In this document: positions 16,049 through 25,109 of the stretch, piece by piece
Layout: each line of letters opens with the position of its first letter
Numbering within the stretch: the stretch's first letter is position 1
DNA from: Brevibacillus sp.
Lineage (GTDB): Bacteria; Bacillota; Bacilli; Brevibacillales; Brevibacillaceae
Direction of reading: 5' to 3'
Assembly: GCA_017656235.1 (NCBI GenBank)
Contig: JACDOF010000002.1
Location: 124,001-188,000 of the forward strand
Length of the DNA stretch: 64,000 bases
Made by a program: the position numbers and the translations under genes
The notes under the pieces: model-generated
What the model saw: the letters and a program-made list of their open reading frames with translations, nothing else
Databases searched by the model: none
Told to the model about the DNA's origin: nothing

Positions 16049-16199
16049 GGCTGGTCCCTCCTGAAACATAGTGATTCTGGGCGAATGGGATACGCGGCTG
16101 GCCGTGAAGATGTATCCCCAATCCTCACTCCGCTTCGCCAGTACCATCCAAAGTGTGGCAGGGGCTGTTTTATACAACCACCTGATTACCTGCCAGGTG

Positions 16200-16208
16200 T
16201 GGTATAAT
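16200..16208 (+). promoter_or_regulatory. Extended -10 promoter of the orphan ABC ATPase gene
   Basis: TGGTATAAT, an extended -10 with a full TATAAT (16203-16208), 39 bp before the start codon. No good -35. Confidence 0.55.
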
Positions 16209-16246
16209 TCTGAAAAAGGTGAACCGAGAAAGGAAGAACATGGTCC

Positions 16247-17017
16247 ATGATCATCGAGATGAAACATGTCTCCTGGGAACGTGAAAACACCATCTTGCGG
16301 AATATTTCCTGGCAGGTGAAATCAGGTGAGCATTGGTGTCTGGTCGGGCTAAACGGTTCAGGCAAGACCACATTGCTCAATATCATCAATGGATACATCT
16401 GGCCGACCAAGGGGGAGGTTGCCGTACTGGGGCAATCTTTTGGACAGTGTGATCTGCGCGAATTGCGCAGGAAGATCGGGTGGGTCAGTGCTTCGCTTCA
16501 GGAGCGGTTGTACGGACAGGAGACGGCGGAGCAGATCGTGCTCAGCGGCAAGTTTGCCTCCATCGGCCTGTACGACCGGATTGAGGACGACGATCGAGCG
16601 CAGGCAGAGGAACTGCTCCGTTCACTGGGATGCGAAGCCCTGCTCAAGCGAACGTATGCCACGCTCTCCCAAGGCGAGCGGCAAAAGGTTCTGATCGCCC
16701 GAGCACTGATGGCCAAGCCAGCCCTTTTGATTCTGGACGAGCCCTGCTCCGGCCTCGACCTGATCGCGCGGGAACACCTGCTGGCCATGATCGCGCAGAT
16801 CGCGTCGGAACCGGCATCTCCCACCTTGATTTACGTGACACACCACATTGAGGAAATCTTGCCCTGTTTCAGTCATACGCTGCTGTTAAAGCAGGGAGAA
16901 GTGTATCAGGCGGGTCCGACGCAAGAGGTGCTGACGGCTGACCTGCTGAGCCGCTTTTTTGAGGTGCCGATTTCAATCCAGGAGCGCGACCGCAGGGTCT
17001 GGGTCACTCTGGCATGA
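16247..17017 (+). CDS. ABC transporter ATP-binding protein, YlmA/ModF-like, orphan
   Basis: 256 aa, single ABC domain. Walker A is GLNGSGKT (about residues 34-41), the Q-loop region is 'IGWVSASLQERLYGQE', the signature is LSQGERQK, Walker B is LLILDEPCSGLD and the switch His lies in 'YVTHHIEEI'. The sequence style matches YlmA/PhrA-type ATPases. No permease gene is adjacent, which is usual for this group. Its role, transport or otherwise, cannot be told from sequence. Confidence 0.82.
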   Translation: MIIEMKHVSWERENTILRNISWQVKSGEHWCLVGLNGSGKTTLLNIINGYIWPTKGEVAVLGQSFGQCDLRELRRKIGWVSASLQERLYGQETAEQIVLSGKFASIGLYDRIEDDDRAQAEELLRSLGCEALLKRTYATLSQGERQKVLIARALMAKPALLILDEPCSGLDLIAREHLLAMIAQIASEPASPTLIYVTHHIEEILPCFSHTLLLKQGEVYQAGPTQEVLTADLLSRFFEVPISIQERDRRVWVTLA

Positions 17018-17066
17018 GCCGGGCGAGGGCGATCTTTGATATCATCCGTTCTTCATTTCCGCACAG

Positions 17067-17101
17067 CGTGTTTCGGATTTTTTCGAAACGCGTTTTTTTT
17101 A
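17067..17101 (+). terminator. Terminator after the orphan ABC ATPase gene
   Basis: CGTGTTTCG (17067-17075) pairs with CGAAACGCG (17084-17092), one G-U pair, followed by eight T. Confidence 0.85.
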
Positions 17102-17130
17102 CTTTTCTTCTCACCCTCCCAATGATTCCG

Positions 17131-17136
17131 TATAAT
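17131..17136 (+). promoter_or_regulatory. Candidate -10 (TATAAT) of the GGDEF-EAL gene
   Basis: TATAAT about 100 bp before the start. No convincing -35 element upstream. Confidence 0.35.
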
Positions 17137-17237
17137 CCAAAGGTTTTTTCAAGTTTATCCAATTTTTATGAAGGGAAATAAATAGTATCTGTGCTTGTGG
17201 TATCTGGCAATACATTTCGGGAATATCGGATTGTTGG

Positions 17238-18755
17238 TTGGTGAAGGTAATGGAGGATCTGCACAGCAGTTACGGGTTGGTATCTATCGCAGCGTTTATT
17301 CTGGTTATGTTTGTTGTCGCCTGTGCCGCTCACCGAATCGCGGCGAAACGCAGTCTATGCAAAGTGACAAAACGGCACGAGTCCTGGCCCGACAAGGCGG
17401 AAGAGTTAATGGATTTTATCGCAAGCTACGATGCGCTGACCGGTCTGCCCAATCGCCATCTGTTTGACCAGATTTTGACGGAGCAGATTGGGGAAGCGAA
17501 GCAAACGGGAAAACCGCTTGCCGTGATGCTGCTTGCTCTTGGACGCTTCAAAATTATCAACGATACGATTGGCCATGAGATGGGCGATCTGCTGCTGCAA
17601 GAGGTGGCCGCACGCTTGAGCGCTTGTCTGTCAGAGGGAGACGTTTTGTCAAGGCAGGGGGGAGACGAGTTTGTTCTTCTGCTTGACGGCAGGAAACGGG
17701 AAGAGGCGAAAAAGATGGCGGAGCAGATTCTCTCGCTGCTGGCAAAACCGTTTCGACTGACTGAATACGAAGCCTACATCAGTGTCAGCATCGGAATCAG
17801 TTTTTATCCGATTGACGGTGAAACGGCGGACGAACTGATCAAAAACGCCGATGCGGCCATGCTTCATGCCAAACGGTTGGGCAGCAACAATTATCAGTTC
17901 TACGTCAGAGAGCAGAACCAGAAGACACAAGGCGTACTGCAAATGGAGGTCGATTTGCACAAAGCACTGGAACGGGGGGAGTTTGTCCTGCATTATCAGC
18001 CGCAGGTCAGCCTGCTCTCCGGGAAGGTGACAGGCGTGGAAGCGCTCATTCGCTGGAACCATCCCCAAAAGGGTTACATCTCACCTTCGGAATTTATTCC
18101 ACTGGCAGAGGAAACAGGATTGATCATTCCGATTGGAGAGTGGGTACTGCGAACGGCCTGCAGACAAAACAAGGCTTGGCAGGATGCGGGGTTTCCGCTG
18201 ATGGTCATGTCGGTCAACATTTCGGCGCGGCAGTTTTTGCAGTCGGATCTGGTTGGTGTTGTCAAGGAAGTCTTGGAAGAAACCGGGCTGGCGCCGCAGT
18301 ATCTGGAGTTGGAGATTACGGAAAGCACAACGATGGATGTGAACCGTGCCATCTCCATCCTGCATGAATTAAAGAAGTTGGGTGTGCGGATCGGCATTGA
18401 CGACTTCGGCACTGGCTACAGTTCACTCAACTATTTGAAGCGCTTTCCCATTGATAAACTCAAAATCGACCAGTCTTTCATTCGGGACAGCATCCGCGAT
18501 TCCAACGACGCCACGATTGTCAAAACGATTATTGACCTGGCCCATCATCTGAAAATGATCGTCAATGCGGAGGGAGTGGAGTCGCAAGATCACCTTTCCT
18601 TTCTGCGCGAGCATCTTTGTGATGAGGTGCAGGGCTTTTTGCTGAGCCAACCCCTGCCGGCTCAGGAATTCGTTCGCAGATTTGCAGAGATTGAGCGGTT
18701 GGTAGAGACGATGTGGCGTACAGAGGAACAAAGTGAGATAATAAGCAGGGAGTAG
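17238..18755 (+). CDS. GGDEF-EAL protein: probable c-di-GMP phosphodiesterase with degenerate cyclase domain
   Basis: Up to 505 aa. One membrane helix (residues 13-34) anchors cytoplasmic GGDEF (about 62-225) and EAL (about 236-485) domains. GGDEF itself is intact (141-145), but the Mg-binding 'DxD' before FK is Ala100-Leu-Gly102, and the inhibitory RxxD site reads SEGD. The EAL domain keeps E268-A-L, the Asn in 'SVNISA', Glu in 'LELEITES', DDFGTG (388-393), Lys in 'KLKIDQ' and Glu445. It is thus likely a phosphodiesterase whose GGDEF part may only bind GTP. The start is uncertain among TTG 17238, GTG 17241 and ATG 17250. Confidence 0.85.
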   Translation: MVKVMEDLHSSYGLVSIAAFILVMFVVACAAHRIAAKRSLCKVTKRHESWPDKAEELMDFIASYDALTGLPNRHLFDQILTEQIGEAKQTGKPLAVMLLALGRFKIINDTIGHEMGDLLLQEVAARLSACLSEGDVLSRQGGDEFVLLLDGRKREEAKKMAEQILSLLAKPFRLTEYEAYISVSIGISFYPIDGETADELIKNADAAMLHAKRLGSNNYQFYVREQNQKTQGVLQMEVDLHKALERGEFVLHYQPQVSLLSGKVTGVEALIRWNHPQKGYISPSEFIPLAEETGLIIPIGEWVLRTACRQNKAWQDAGFPLMVMSVNISARQFLQSDLVGVVKEVLEETGLAPQYLELEITESTTMDVNRAISILHELKKLGVRIGIDDFGTGYSSLNYLKRFPIDKLKIDQSFIRDSIRDSNDATIVKTIIDLAHHLKMIVNAEGVESQDHLSFLREHLCDEVQGFLLSQPLPAQEFVRRFAEIERLVETMWRTEEQSEIISRE

Positions 18756-18787
18756 CGGATGCACCCTGAACACAAACTGATCCTGCG

Positions 18788-18829
18788 CTATCATTGTTTG
18801 TGTATGTTGTCAAACATGATAGCCTTTTC
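18788..18829 (+). terminator. Terminator of the GGDEF-EAL gene
   Basis: CTATCATTGTTTG (18788-18800) pairs with CAAACATGATAG (18811-18822) with one bulged T, followed by CCTTTTCATTTT. Confidence 0.75.
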
Positions 18830-18909
18830 ATTTTGGGAAGATCCTATGCCGTAAAGAGAAAAGATCGCATCGTACAACCTGGTGCAGATCAAGAAGAGGT
18901 GACGGAACC

Positions 18910-19788
18910 ATGATGGGGAAAAAACGCAGACAGCGAGAGACGGCTCTTCTTCACACGCCGCTTCACCAACTGTACGAGTATGCGCTGCTGCTGATCGGAT
19001 GCTTGATTCTGGCGGTCAGCTTTAACCTTTTTTTAAATCCGAATCAGATTGCCTCCGGCGGCGTAACCGGACTGTCAACGATCACTCAACATTTGTTTGG
19101 CGTGCCGCCGGCGATTACCCAGTGGGCGCTCAATATCCCGCTGTTTTTGCTGGGATTTTGGCTGTTGGAGCGGCAGTACAGTCTGAAAGCGGCAGTGGGT
19201 TCGGCTGTTCTGCCCTTCTTCGTGGCCTTGACCAGTCATTTGGAGCCATGGACCGACAACGCCCTGCTGGCCAGCCTGTACGGCGGCATCGGTGTTGGTT
19301 TGGGGATTGGCATTGTCTTTCGCGGCAGAGGTTCAACCGGCGGATTCGCCATTGCCTCGCATATTCTGCATAAGTACACGGGGCTTAGTCTGGGGGTGGC
19401 TGTCGCTGTTCTGGACGGCCTGGTCATCCTGCTGGCGGGAATTGTCTTTATGCCGGAAAAGGCGCTTTATGCGCTGATTGGTTTGTTCGTGACCAGCAAG
19501 ACGATCGACTTCGTTCAGATGGGACTGCACACGTCAAAAGTGGCGTACATCATTTCGGAGCAGGCAGAGCAGCTGCGGGAGGCGATTCTCTTTGACCTGG
19601 ACCGGGGTTTTACCTTGCTCAACGGATTTGGCGGGTATACAGGAGATCAGCGGAATGTACTGATGGTCGTCGTCAGCCAGAGTGAAGTGAGCCGCTTGAA
19701 GGTACTGGTGCGATCGACCGATCCGCGTGCCTTCGTCATTCTGACACCGGCGCACGAGGTGCTGGGAGAAGGGTTTAAGCACGGGTAA
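18910..19788 (+). CDS. YitT family membrane protein (DUF161 + DUF2179)
   Basis: 292 aa. The N-terminal 200 residues hold about five or six membrane helices with family motifs ('NLFLNPNQIASGGVTGLSTI', 'GGIGVGLGIGIVFRGRGSTGGFAI'). The soluble C-terminal DUF2179 domain ('SEQAEQLREAILFDLDRGFTLLNGFGGYTG', 'DPRAFVILTPAHEVLGEGFK') resembles small ligand-binding domains. YitT proteins are common in multiple copies in Bacillales; their role is not settled. GAGGTGA lies 7 nt before the ATG. Confidence 0.88.
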   Translation: MMGKKRRQRETALLHTPLHQLYEYALLLIGCLILAVSFNLFLNPNQIASGGVTGLSTITQHLFGVPPAITQWALNIPLFLLGFWLLERQYSLKAAVGSAVLPFFVALTSHLEPWTDNALLASLYGGIGVGLGIGIVFRGRGSTGGFAIASHILHKYTGLSLGVAVAVLDGLVILLAGIVFMPEKALYALIGLFVTSKTIDFVQMGLHTSKVAYIISEQAEQLREAILFDLDRGFTLLNGFGGYTGDQRNVLMVVVSQSEVSRLKVLVRSTDPRAFVILTPAHEVLGEGFKHG

Positions 19789-19810
19789 GAGGCGAAGTCC
19801 TGCTTTGTGG

Positions 19811-19835
19811 CACCCGCTTGCAGGTGCTTTCGTTA
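19811..19835 (+). terminator. Short hairpin after the YitT-family gene
   Basis: GCACC / GGTGC around a short loop, followed by TTTCGTT. Weak. The rest of 19836-20069 shows no gene I can support. Confidence 0.4.
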
Positions 19836-20069
19836 ATGGATAGAATTTATAACCTTTGGGGAAGAAGGCGACTGGCACCCATTACGGTTGCTTCCTTTTT
19901 GGGCAGGTGAGGGCACAGTGCCGCTCTGTCCTGCCGCGGGCTGCTCGCTTTCTTCGCTGCTGTTGACGCTGGCAGCGGCCGGCGTGCAAGATGTGCTAAA
20001 GCCCCCGCGGCAATCGTCGTTCCCGCTCAGAATGGCCGCTAGTATGGTAAAGGAGAAAGGAGGGAAAGG

Positions 20070-20909
20070 ATGAGTCCCATCCGCAAAATTACCTTTGCCG
20101 ATACGCACACTGTGCTGTATGTAGACAGTGCGGAACTGCGGGGGAAGTATCTGACGACCGTCACCGGCATCACCCAGCCGGCAGTGACCACCTTTTGGCG
20201 CAGGGCAGTGAGACAGTGGAAGCCGACGATCGCACTTGACGTTGGAATGAACTACGGAGAGGTGATCTTTTCTACCCTGTACGAAGGGCATACGCGGATT
20301 GTTGGGATTGAAGCGAACCGTCTGCTCAGCCCCTGCATTCGCCAGTCGTTGGCCGATCATCCCAACCAGCGTCAGATGACAATTGTCTATGCGCTGGCTT
20401 CCGACCGGCAGCAGCAGAATGCGACGTTTTACGTGGATCGAAACTGGTCTGGCACCTCGACAGCCCTTCCGCTCTACAACCACAAGCATATGGAGGAACA
20501 GGTGATAGAGGCAATCACGGTGGACAGCTTGTTTTCCATTCAGCCGCTTGTAGGCGAACGACTGCTGTTCAAGATCGACGTGGAGGGCTATGAGCGTCAT
20601 GTCCTGCGGGGGATGAGCCGTTTGCTTGCTTCCTGTAGCGGGGTGCTGGGCCTGATCGAGTGCAACACCACTTTTTTACAGGCAGCCGGCGTCAATCCCG
20701 TTCACTTTTTCGACGAACTGCTGCAGGACTTTACGGTTTATGTGCTGGCCTCCACTGATCGCCTTCTCTTTTTTTCTCCGCTCTCTGTGGACGGTTTGCG
20801 CCGCTTTTACGACAAGGACGCAGTCGAGTGCAATCTTCTGCTGGCGAGTAAAAAGGAAAAGGTCCTTCCAGCCGGTTATGATGTACAGCAGGTTTCACTC
20901 TGCCAATGA
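20070..20909 (+). CDS. FkbM family methyltransferase
   Basis: 279 aa class I SAM-dependent methyltransferase. The SAM-binding loop is 'TIALDVGMNYGEVIFSTLYEG', the acidic strand end is 'IVGIEANRLLSPCI', and the FkbM signature is 'LLFKIDVEGYERHVLRGM'. FkbM enzymes O-methylate sugars or polyketides. The ATG has an excellent AAAGGAGG at 7 nt. It stands alone, convergent with cydB, so the substrate is not suggested by context. Confidence 0.85.
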   Translation: MSPIRKITFADTHTVLYVDSAELRGKYLTTVTGITQPAVTTFWRRAVRQWKPTIALDVGMNYGEVIFSTLYEGHTRIVGIEANRLLSPCIRQSLADHPNQRQMTIVYALASDRQQQNATFYVDRNWSGTSTALPLYNHKHMEEQVIEAITVDSLFSIQPLVGERLLFKIDVEGYERHVLRGMSRLLASCSGVLGLIECNTTFLQAAGVNPVHFFDELLQDFTVYVLASTDRLLFFSPLSVDGLRRFYDKDAVECNLLLASKKEKVLPAGYDVQQVSLCQ

Positions 20910-20957
20910 AAAGACCTGGTGGTGAAGGATTTCTTCCTTGGCCGAGGAGGGCTAAAC

Positions 20958-21983
20958 TCACTGCCGCAAATAGCGGTTGTCTGTCATAAACAGCCGCCAA
21001 AAGTAGAGAAAGCCCGGTGTCAAGATGGCGAAGCCGACAAGGTAACTGGCAAACAGGGCGCGAAACGTATTGGGATGCGTAAAGCCGGACTCAATGGTCA
21101 CATCCGGGTAGACGATGTAGGGCAGATGGGCAGCGCCGTAGGCGTAACTGGCCAACAGGTACTGAACCACAATGCTGATTACGGCGATCCGCGGCAGGTG
21201 CACGAGGAATCGCTTCTGCTGCGGCAGCAACAGCGCAGTGTATCCGATGAAAAAACAGCCTGCAGAAGCAATCAGCCAGGGCAAATAGCGCCACAAGTTG
21301 TCGTACAGCCAAGGAGCAGCATGCTCCATCGTAACGAAGGTAAGGACAGCCATCAGCAGCGTGAGCGGTCCAAGCAGCATCGCGTCGCGGCGGTAGACGG
21401 CGAAAGCCCGCTGCTCGTTGGCGACGAAGGAGTAATCGGCCAACAGCAGCGAAGAGAGAAACAGCGTGCTGCTGACGGCCAGACCGATGTAGGACAAGCC
21501 GTGCGGACTCAGGATAAGGTCACCCAACAGCAGACGCTCGGCACCGTCCGCAGTTTCGATAAATCCCCCTTGCGTAATTGGAAGCACGCTGATCAGCAGG
21601 GCTGGCACGATCAGCCCGGTTACCCCGGAAACGATGTTCAGCGCCTTGTCGTACTTATTGACGAGGTGAGAAAAGATCATGAAGGCGCTGCGGAGCAGGA
21701 TAAGCAGCACCACCAGGCTGCCTGGAAGCAGCAACACCGTTCCCAGTTTATAGGTTGCCCCCGGGAAAAAAGAAACCAGTCCAACCACGATCAACACGAT
21801 AAACACGTTGGTCACTTCCCAGGATGGGGAGAGATAGCGGTTGGCAATCGATGTCGCCTTGGTCTGCTTGTGGTTGAGGTAGACCATGGACCAGAACCCG
21901 GCCCCAAAGTCAAATGAAGCGGCGACCGAGTAAATGATCACGAAGATCCACAGCAGGGTGATGGCAATAACCGTGTCGGTCAT
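20958..21983 (-). CDS. cydB: Cytochrome bd-type ubiquinol/menaquinol oxidase subunit II
   Basis: 341 aa, about eight to nine membrane helices. It begins MTDTVIAITLLWIFVIIYSVAASFDFGAG, with the family's 'FDFGAGFWSM' motif. Subunit II pairs with CydA to form a proton-motive, high-affinity terminal oxidase in the membrane. The ATG at 21983 has AAGGAAGAG upstream; an upstream in-frame extension runs into cydA and is not used. It starts 20 bp after cydA ends. cydCD are not adjacent. Confidence 0.92.
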   Translation of the reverse strand: MTDTVIAITLLWIFVIIYSVAASFDFGAGFWSMVYLNHKQTKATSIANRYLSPSWEVTNVFIVLIVVGLVSFFPGATYKLGTVLLLPGSLVVLLILLRSAFMIFSHLVNKYDKALNIVSGVTGLIVPALLISVLPITQGGFIETADGAERLLLGDLILSPHGLSYIGLAVSSTLFLSSLLLADYSFVANEQRAFAVYRRDAMLLGPLTLLMAVLTFVTMEHAAPWLYDNLWRYLPWLIASAGCFFIGYTALLLPQQKRFLVHLPRIAVISIVVQYLLASYAYGAAHLPYIVYPDVTIESGFTHPNTFRALFASYLVGFAILTPGFLYFWRLFMTDNRYLRQ

Positions 21984-22003
21984 GTAGTCTCTTCCTTTGC
22001 GAG

Positions 22004-23347
22004 TTATGGATTGTTGCTGGCTTCGCCGGTCGGGTTGTCCAACGGCAGTGGATGACGCCGGAAGTAACTGCGGAAAACCAGCACGGTGGCAGCCCCCAGC
22101 AAGACGTAGATACCGGTAAACAGCACGAACAACAAGCCCAGACCCTCTGATTTGGTCGCCGCATCGGCGGTCAGCATGGTGCGGTAGATCACCCACGGCT
22201 GCCGCCCGGTGCAGGCAAAAATCCAGCCAAACTCAATCCCCAGCATGGCCAGCGGCCCACTTGCGGCAAACAGCCACATCGCCCAGCGCGGAAAGCGGTC
22301 CCGCTTGAGCATTTTTTTCCAGGCAAAGCCGACGAATCCGACCAGAATCAGCAGGCAGCCGATACCCACCATGGCGTTAAACAAGGTGTGCACAAAGAGA
22401 GGCGGCCAGAATTCCTGGGGAAAGTCATTCAGCCCCACCACCACCTCGTCAAAGCGGTTGCCGGCTAGAAAGCTGAGTAGCCAGGGGATTTCGAGCCCGT
22501 ACTTCACCTCTCGCGTCTCGGGATCGGTGAATCCGCCGATCACCAGTGGGGCGTACGGCTGCGTCTCGAACAGTCCCTCGGCGGCCGCCAGCTTTTCCGG
22601 CTGATACCGATGCAGGTACTGTGCCGATTCATGGCCATTCAGTGCGGTAAGGAGAGAAAAGGTGCCGCCCACAATCAACCCCATGAGCAGCGCCTTTTGG
22701 TGAAACTGGTACGCGCGTCCGGCCGCTTTTTCCTTGAGCATCTTGTAGGCGGCTACCGACGCAATCGCAAACGCTCCCGTCATGTAGGCAGAGACGGTGA
22801 CATGACCGGCGGTGACGAAGAAGCTGGGATTGAAGAAGGCAGCCCACGGGTCGACGTCGACGATGCGGCCGTTTTCGATGCGGAAGCCGGCAGGCGTCCC
22901 TTCGAAGGCGTGGACATTGGTAATCAGGACGGCAGAGGCGGTAGCGCCGAGCAGCACCAGCAGGACGCTGACGATGCGCATCCGCGGACTGAGCCGGTCA
23001 GCCGCATAGACGTAAATCGACATAAACAGGGCTTCCAGAAAGAAGGCGAAAATTTCGATCTGAAACGGCAGGGAGATCACTTTGCCCACCACCTCCATAA
23101 ACCCCGGCCAAAGCAGTGACAGCTGTACGCCGGCGATGGTGCCGGTGGGGATGCCCACACCCAGGAGGATGGCCTGCCCTTTCGTCCAGCGCTTGGCCAT
23201 CAGCGCATAATCGCGGTCTTTGGTGCGCTGGAACAACAGTTCGGCGATCAGAATCATCAGCGGCAGGCCCACCCCCAACGTGGCGAAAATGATGTGAAAG
23301 GCCATCGTCGTCCCGAACAGGGAACGGGCCAACAGGAGATCGTCCAT
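22004..23347 (-). CDS. cydA: Cytochrome bd-type quinol oxidase subunit I
   Basis: 447 aa. Haem and quinol subunit: an N-terminal His in 'TTMAFHIIFATLGVG' (haem b595 ligand position), 'FFVTAGHVTVSAYMTG' (haem b558 ligand position), 'GTFSLLTALNGHESAQ' and the signature 'GRQPWVIYRTMLT'. The Q-loop between helices 6 and 7 is of the short type. The chosen ATG (23347) has GAGGAAGG at about 8 nt; two nearer upstream ATGs overlap that site. First gene of cydAB. Confidence 0.92.
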   Translation of the reverse strand: MDDLLLARSLFGTTMAFHIIFATLGVGLPLMILIAELLFQRTKDRDYALMAKRWTKGQAILLGVGIPTGTIAGVQLSLLWPGFMEVVGKVISLPFQIEIFAFFLEALFMSIYVYAADRLSPRMRIVSVLLVLLGATASAVLITNVHAFEGTPAGFRIENGRIVDVDPWAAFFNPSFFVTAGHVTVSAYMTGAFAIASVAAYKMLKEKAAGRAYQFHQKALLMGLIVGGTFSLLTALNGHESAQYLHRYQPEKLAAAEGLFETQPYAPLVIGGFTDPETREVKYGLEIPWLLSFLAGNRFDEVVVGLNDFPQEFWPPLFVHTLFNAMVGIGCLLILVGFVGFAWKKMLKRDRFPRWAMWLFAASGPLAMLGIEFGWIFACTGRQPWVIYRTMLTADAATKSEGLGLLFVLFTGIYVLLGAATVLVFRSYFRRHPLPLDNPTGEASNNP

Positions 23348-23453
23348 CGCTGCCATCCTTCCTCTCATCAGGAAAGTAAACCAGATATTACCTGATTAGT
23401 GTGCACAGATTGGGAAGGATTATGTATCCTTGCATGTCAAGGGGCTGATGATA

Positions 23454-23462
23454 TGGTATGAT
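23454..23462 (+). promoter_or_regulatory. Extended -10 promoter of the yisL-like gene
   Basis: TGGTATGAT, 38 bp before the GTG start. The intergenic stretch to cydA (about 150 bp) also carries a TTGACA on the minus strand (revcomp of 23434-23439) without a well-spaced -10. Confidence 0.45.
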
Positions 23463-23500
23463 AGACAAAGTGAGGATCTGGAAACAAGGAGCTGAAGCAC

Positions 23501-23860
23501 GTGAACGTATACAAACCACTGCTGGAATCACATGTTGGATCATGGGAAGCCGCGTTTGTGCTGCTGCTGATCGGCTACGTGCTGTATCGCCTGGGCAAGG
23601 AGCGAGCAGCCAGGATCATGCAAATGGTTCTCCGCTTGCTGTACCTGATCATCGTCGGATCGGGGATTTGGATGCTGGTGCAGTATCACAAGACCGAACC
23701 GCTCTACTACGTCAAGGGCATTCTTGGCATCGTGACTATCTCTTTGGCTGAAATGGCAATGGTGCGGGCCGCCAAACAGCGCCCCAGCCTCGGCTTTCTG
23801 ATCGGAGCGGTTGTGCTGTTTGTCCTGGTGATTCTGATCGGCTACCGCGTGATTCTCTGA
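23501..23860 (+). CDS. yisL: YisL family (DUF1516) membrane protein
   Basis: 119 aa with four predicted membrane helices: 'AAFVLLLIGYVLYRLG', 'MVLRLLYLIIVGSGIWML', 'YVKGILGIVTISLAEMAMV' and 'GFLIGAVVLFVLVILIGYRV'. Length and pattern match the DUF1516/YisL family. The GTG start has AAGGAG at 8 nt. Function unknown; present across Bacillales. Confidence 0.85.
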   Translation: MNVYKPLLESHVGSWEAAFVLLLIGYVLYRLGKERAARIMQMVLRLLYLIIVGSGIWMLVQYHKTEPLYYVKGILGIVTISLAEMAMVRAAKQRPSLGFLIGAVVLFVLVILIGYRVIL

Positions 23861-23875
23861 GTCGCGCGGTTTTTC

Positions 23876-23914
23876 CGCCCCACTCGTATTCACGACACTT
23901 TGTCTGCAATCTGA
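23876..23914 (+). repeat. Dispersed 39-bp repeat, copy 2 (before a terminator)
   Basis: 37 of 39 bases match copy 1 at 1276-1314. It lies 15 bp after the yisL stop and runs directly into a terminator hairpin of unrelated sequence. Confidence 0.85.
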
Positions 23915-23941
23915 GAGGGCTGCCCAAGGACAGCCCTCTTT
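23914..23941. terminator. Terminator after yisL, fused to repeat copy 2
   Basis: AGAGGGCTG (23914-23922) pairs with CAGCCCTCT (23931-23939), 9-bp perfect stem, then TTTA. Convergent with yugP, so it may serve both directions. Confidence 0.75.
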
Positions 23942-23951
23942 ACTAGCATCA

Positions 23952-24635
23952 TCACTCTTCCTCACTGCGGAAAATCATGATAAACTTGATCAGCTCCAAC
24001 AGGGAGATCAAGGCGGCGGCTACGTAGGTGAGAGCGGCTGCGTTCAGCACCTTGTTGACGCCTTCCTCTTCGTGTGCACCGCGGATGAAGCCCATTTCCG
24101 TCATCAGCCGCTTGGCCCTGCTGCTCGCGTTGAATTCGACCGGCAGCGTAATCAACTGAAAGGCAACGGCTACGCTGAAGAAGATAATCCCCAGCAGGGT
24201 CAAGCCGCTCAACCCCAAGAAGATACCGGCCAACAAGAGAAACGGGGCCACCCCGGAGGTCAGGTTGACCACGGGAAAGATGTAGTGGCGAGCCACCAGC
24301 ATCGGGTAGGCCACTTTGTGCTGGATGGCGTGACCCACCTCGTGGCAGGCGACGGATACCGCCGAGATGGAGTTTTCATGGTAGACGCGGTCGGACAGAC
24401 GCACGGCTTTGGCCAGTGGATCGTAGTGATCGGTCAGCGTACCGGGCACGTGCTCCACCGGAATGTGGGAGAGTCCGTTGGCATCCAGCATCCGGCGAGC
24501 CGCTTCCGCTCCGGTCAGGCCGGAGGAGGCGGGGGTATCGGCAAAGCGGGTAAACGTGCCCTTCACCCGAAACTGCGCCCACAGCGACAGCCCGAACGCG
24601 ATGAAGATGAGAAAGTCCATGGGGTGAAACAACAT
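23952..24635 (-). CDS. yugP: YugP-type zinc metallopeptidase (membrane)
   Basis: 227 aa, neutral zinc metallopeptidase family (Zn_peptidase_2). The zinc site HEVGH is at residues 98-102. Membrane helices lie at about 6-20, 117-145 and 148-165, with a C-terminal one at 200-220. It probably acts on membrane or cell-surface proteins. AGGAGTGGTG precedes the ATG. It follows the MerR-type gene by 36 bp in the same direction and likely shares its promoter. Confidence 0.88.
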   Translation of the reverse strand: MLFHPMDFLIFIAFGLSLWAQFRVKGTFTRFADTPASSGLTGAEAARRMLDANGLSHIPVEHVPGTLTDHYDPLAKAVRLSDRVYHENSISAVSVACHEVGHAIQHKVAYPMLVARHYIFPVVNLTSGVAPFLLLAGIFLGLSGLTLLGIIFFSVAVAFQLITLPVEFNASSRAKRLMTEMGFIRGAHEEEGVNKVLNAAALTYVAAALISLLELIKFIMIFRSEEE

Positions 24636-24671
24636 CAGTCACCACTCCTGTTCTGCAATATTTGTATATGG

Positions 24672-25088
24672 TTAGATTCCCAGGATCATCGCCAGCGTTT
24701 GATAGAGCGAAATGCAGGGGACTGAAAGCTGGTTGGCCAGGATGGTCCGCTGCCGTCCGTCCAACCGCCCGAGCAGCTCTTTTAATTCCAGCAGGTTGTC
24801 TTCGAGGTGGCGAATCTGGTTGTGCACCTCGTGAATTTTTGCCGGAACATCAGAGGTATCCTGCCGCTCCAGCAGCGCCAGCCGATCCCGGATTTCCTCA
24901 AGGGTCAGCTTTTCACGTTTAAACAGTTCGATCAGCTTGAGCCGTTCGACGCTCTTGTCAGAGTAGTAGCGGTAATTGGACTCCGAGCGCTCGGCATGGA
25001 GCAGCCCAAGCTGCGTGTAGTAATCAATTGTTCGTTTCGACACGCCTGTCCGTTGTGCCAGCTCTCCAATGCGATACCGCTGTCCCAC
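24672..25088 (-). CDS. MerR-family transcriptional regulator
   Basis: 138 aa. The N-terminal winged HTH is 'YRIGELAQRTGVSKRTIDYYTQLGLL' with the wing 'SNYRYYSDKSVERLKLI'. It is followed by a dimerisation coiled coil ('EEIRDRLALLER', 'VHNQIRHLEDNLLELKELLGRL'). The C-terminus is short without clear metal-binding Cys. The GTG start is fixed by GAGGAGG at 8 nt; the longer frame has no such site. It is first in a two-gene unit with yugP. Confidence 0.85.
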   Translation of the reverse strand: MGQRYRIGELAQRTGVSKRTIDYYTQLGLLHAERSESNYRYYSDKSVERLKLIELFKREKLTLEEIRDRLALLERQDTSDVPAKIHEVHNQIRHLEDNLLELKELLGRLDGRQRTILANQLSVPCISLYQTLAMILGI

Positions 25089-25109
25089 GCTATCTTCCTC
25101 CTCATCCCT

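Noticed and set aside
19888-20073. 61-codon frame before the FkbM methyltransferase gene
   Set aside because: Starts at TTG without a ribosome binding site and has no recognisable motif; the strong AAAGGAGG at its end belongs to the methyltransferase gene.
21984-22196. 71-codon upstream extension of cydB
   Set aside because: It lies inside cydA, and the ATG at 21983 has its own ribosome binding site and matches the family N-terminus.
23348-23453. TTGACA on the minus strand upstream of cydA as its promoter
   Set aside because: No -10 at a usable distance (the TACATAAT-like stretch is only about 9-11 bp away), so I could not assign a cydA promoter with confidence.
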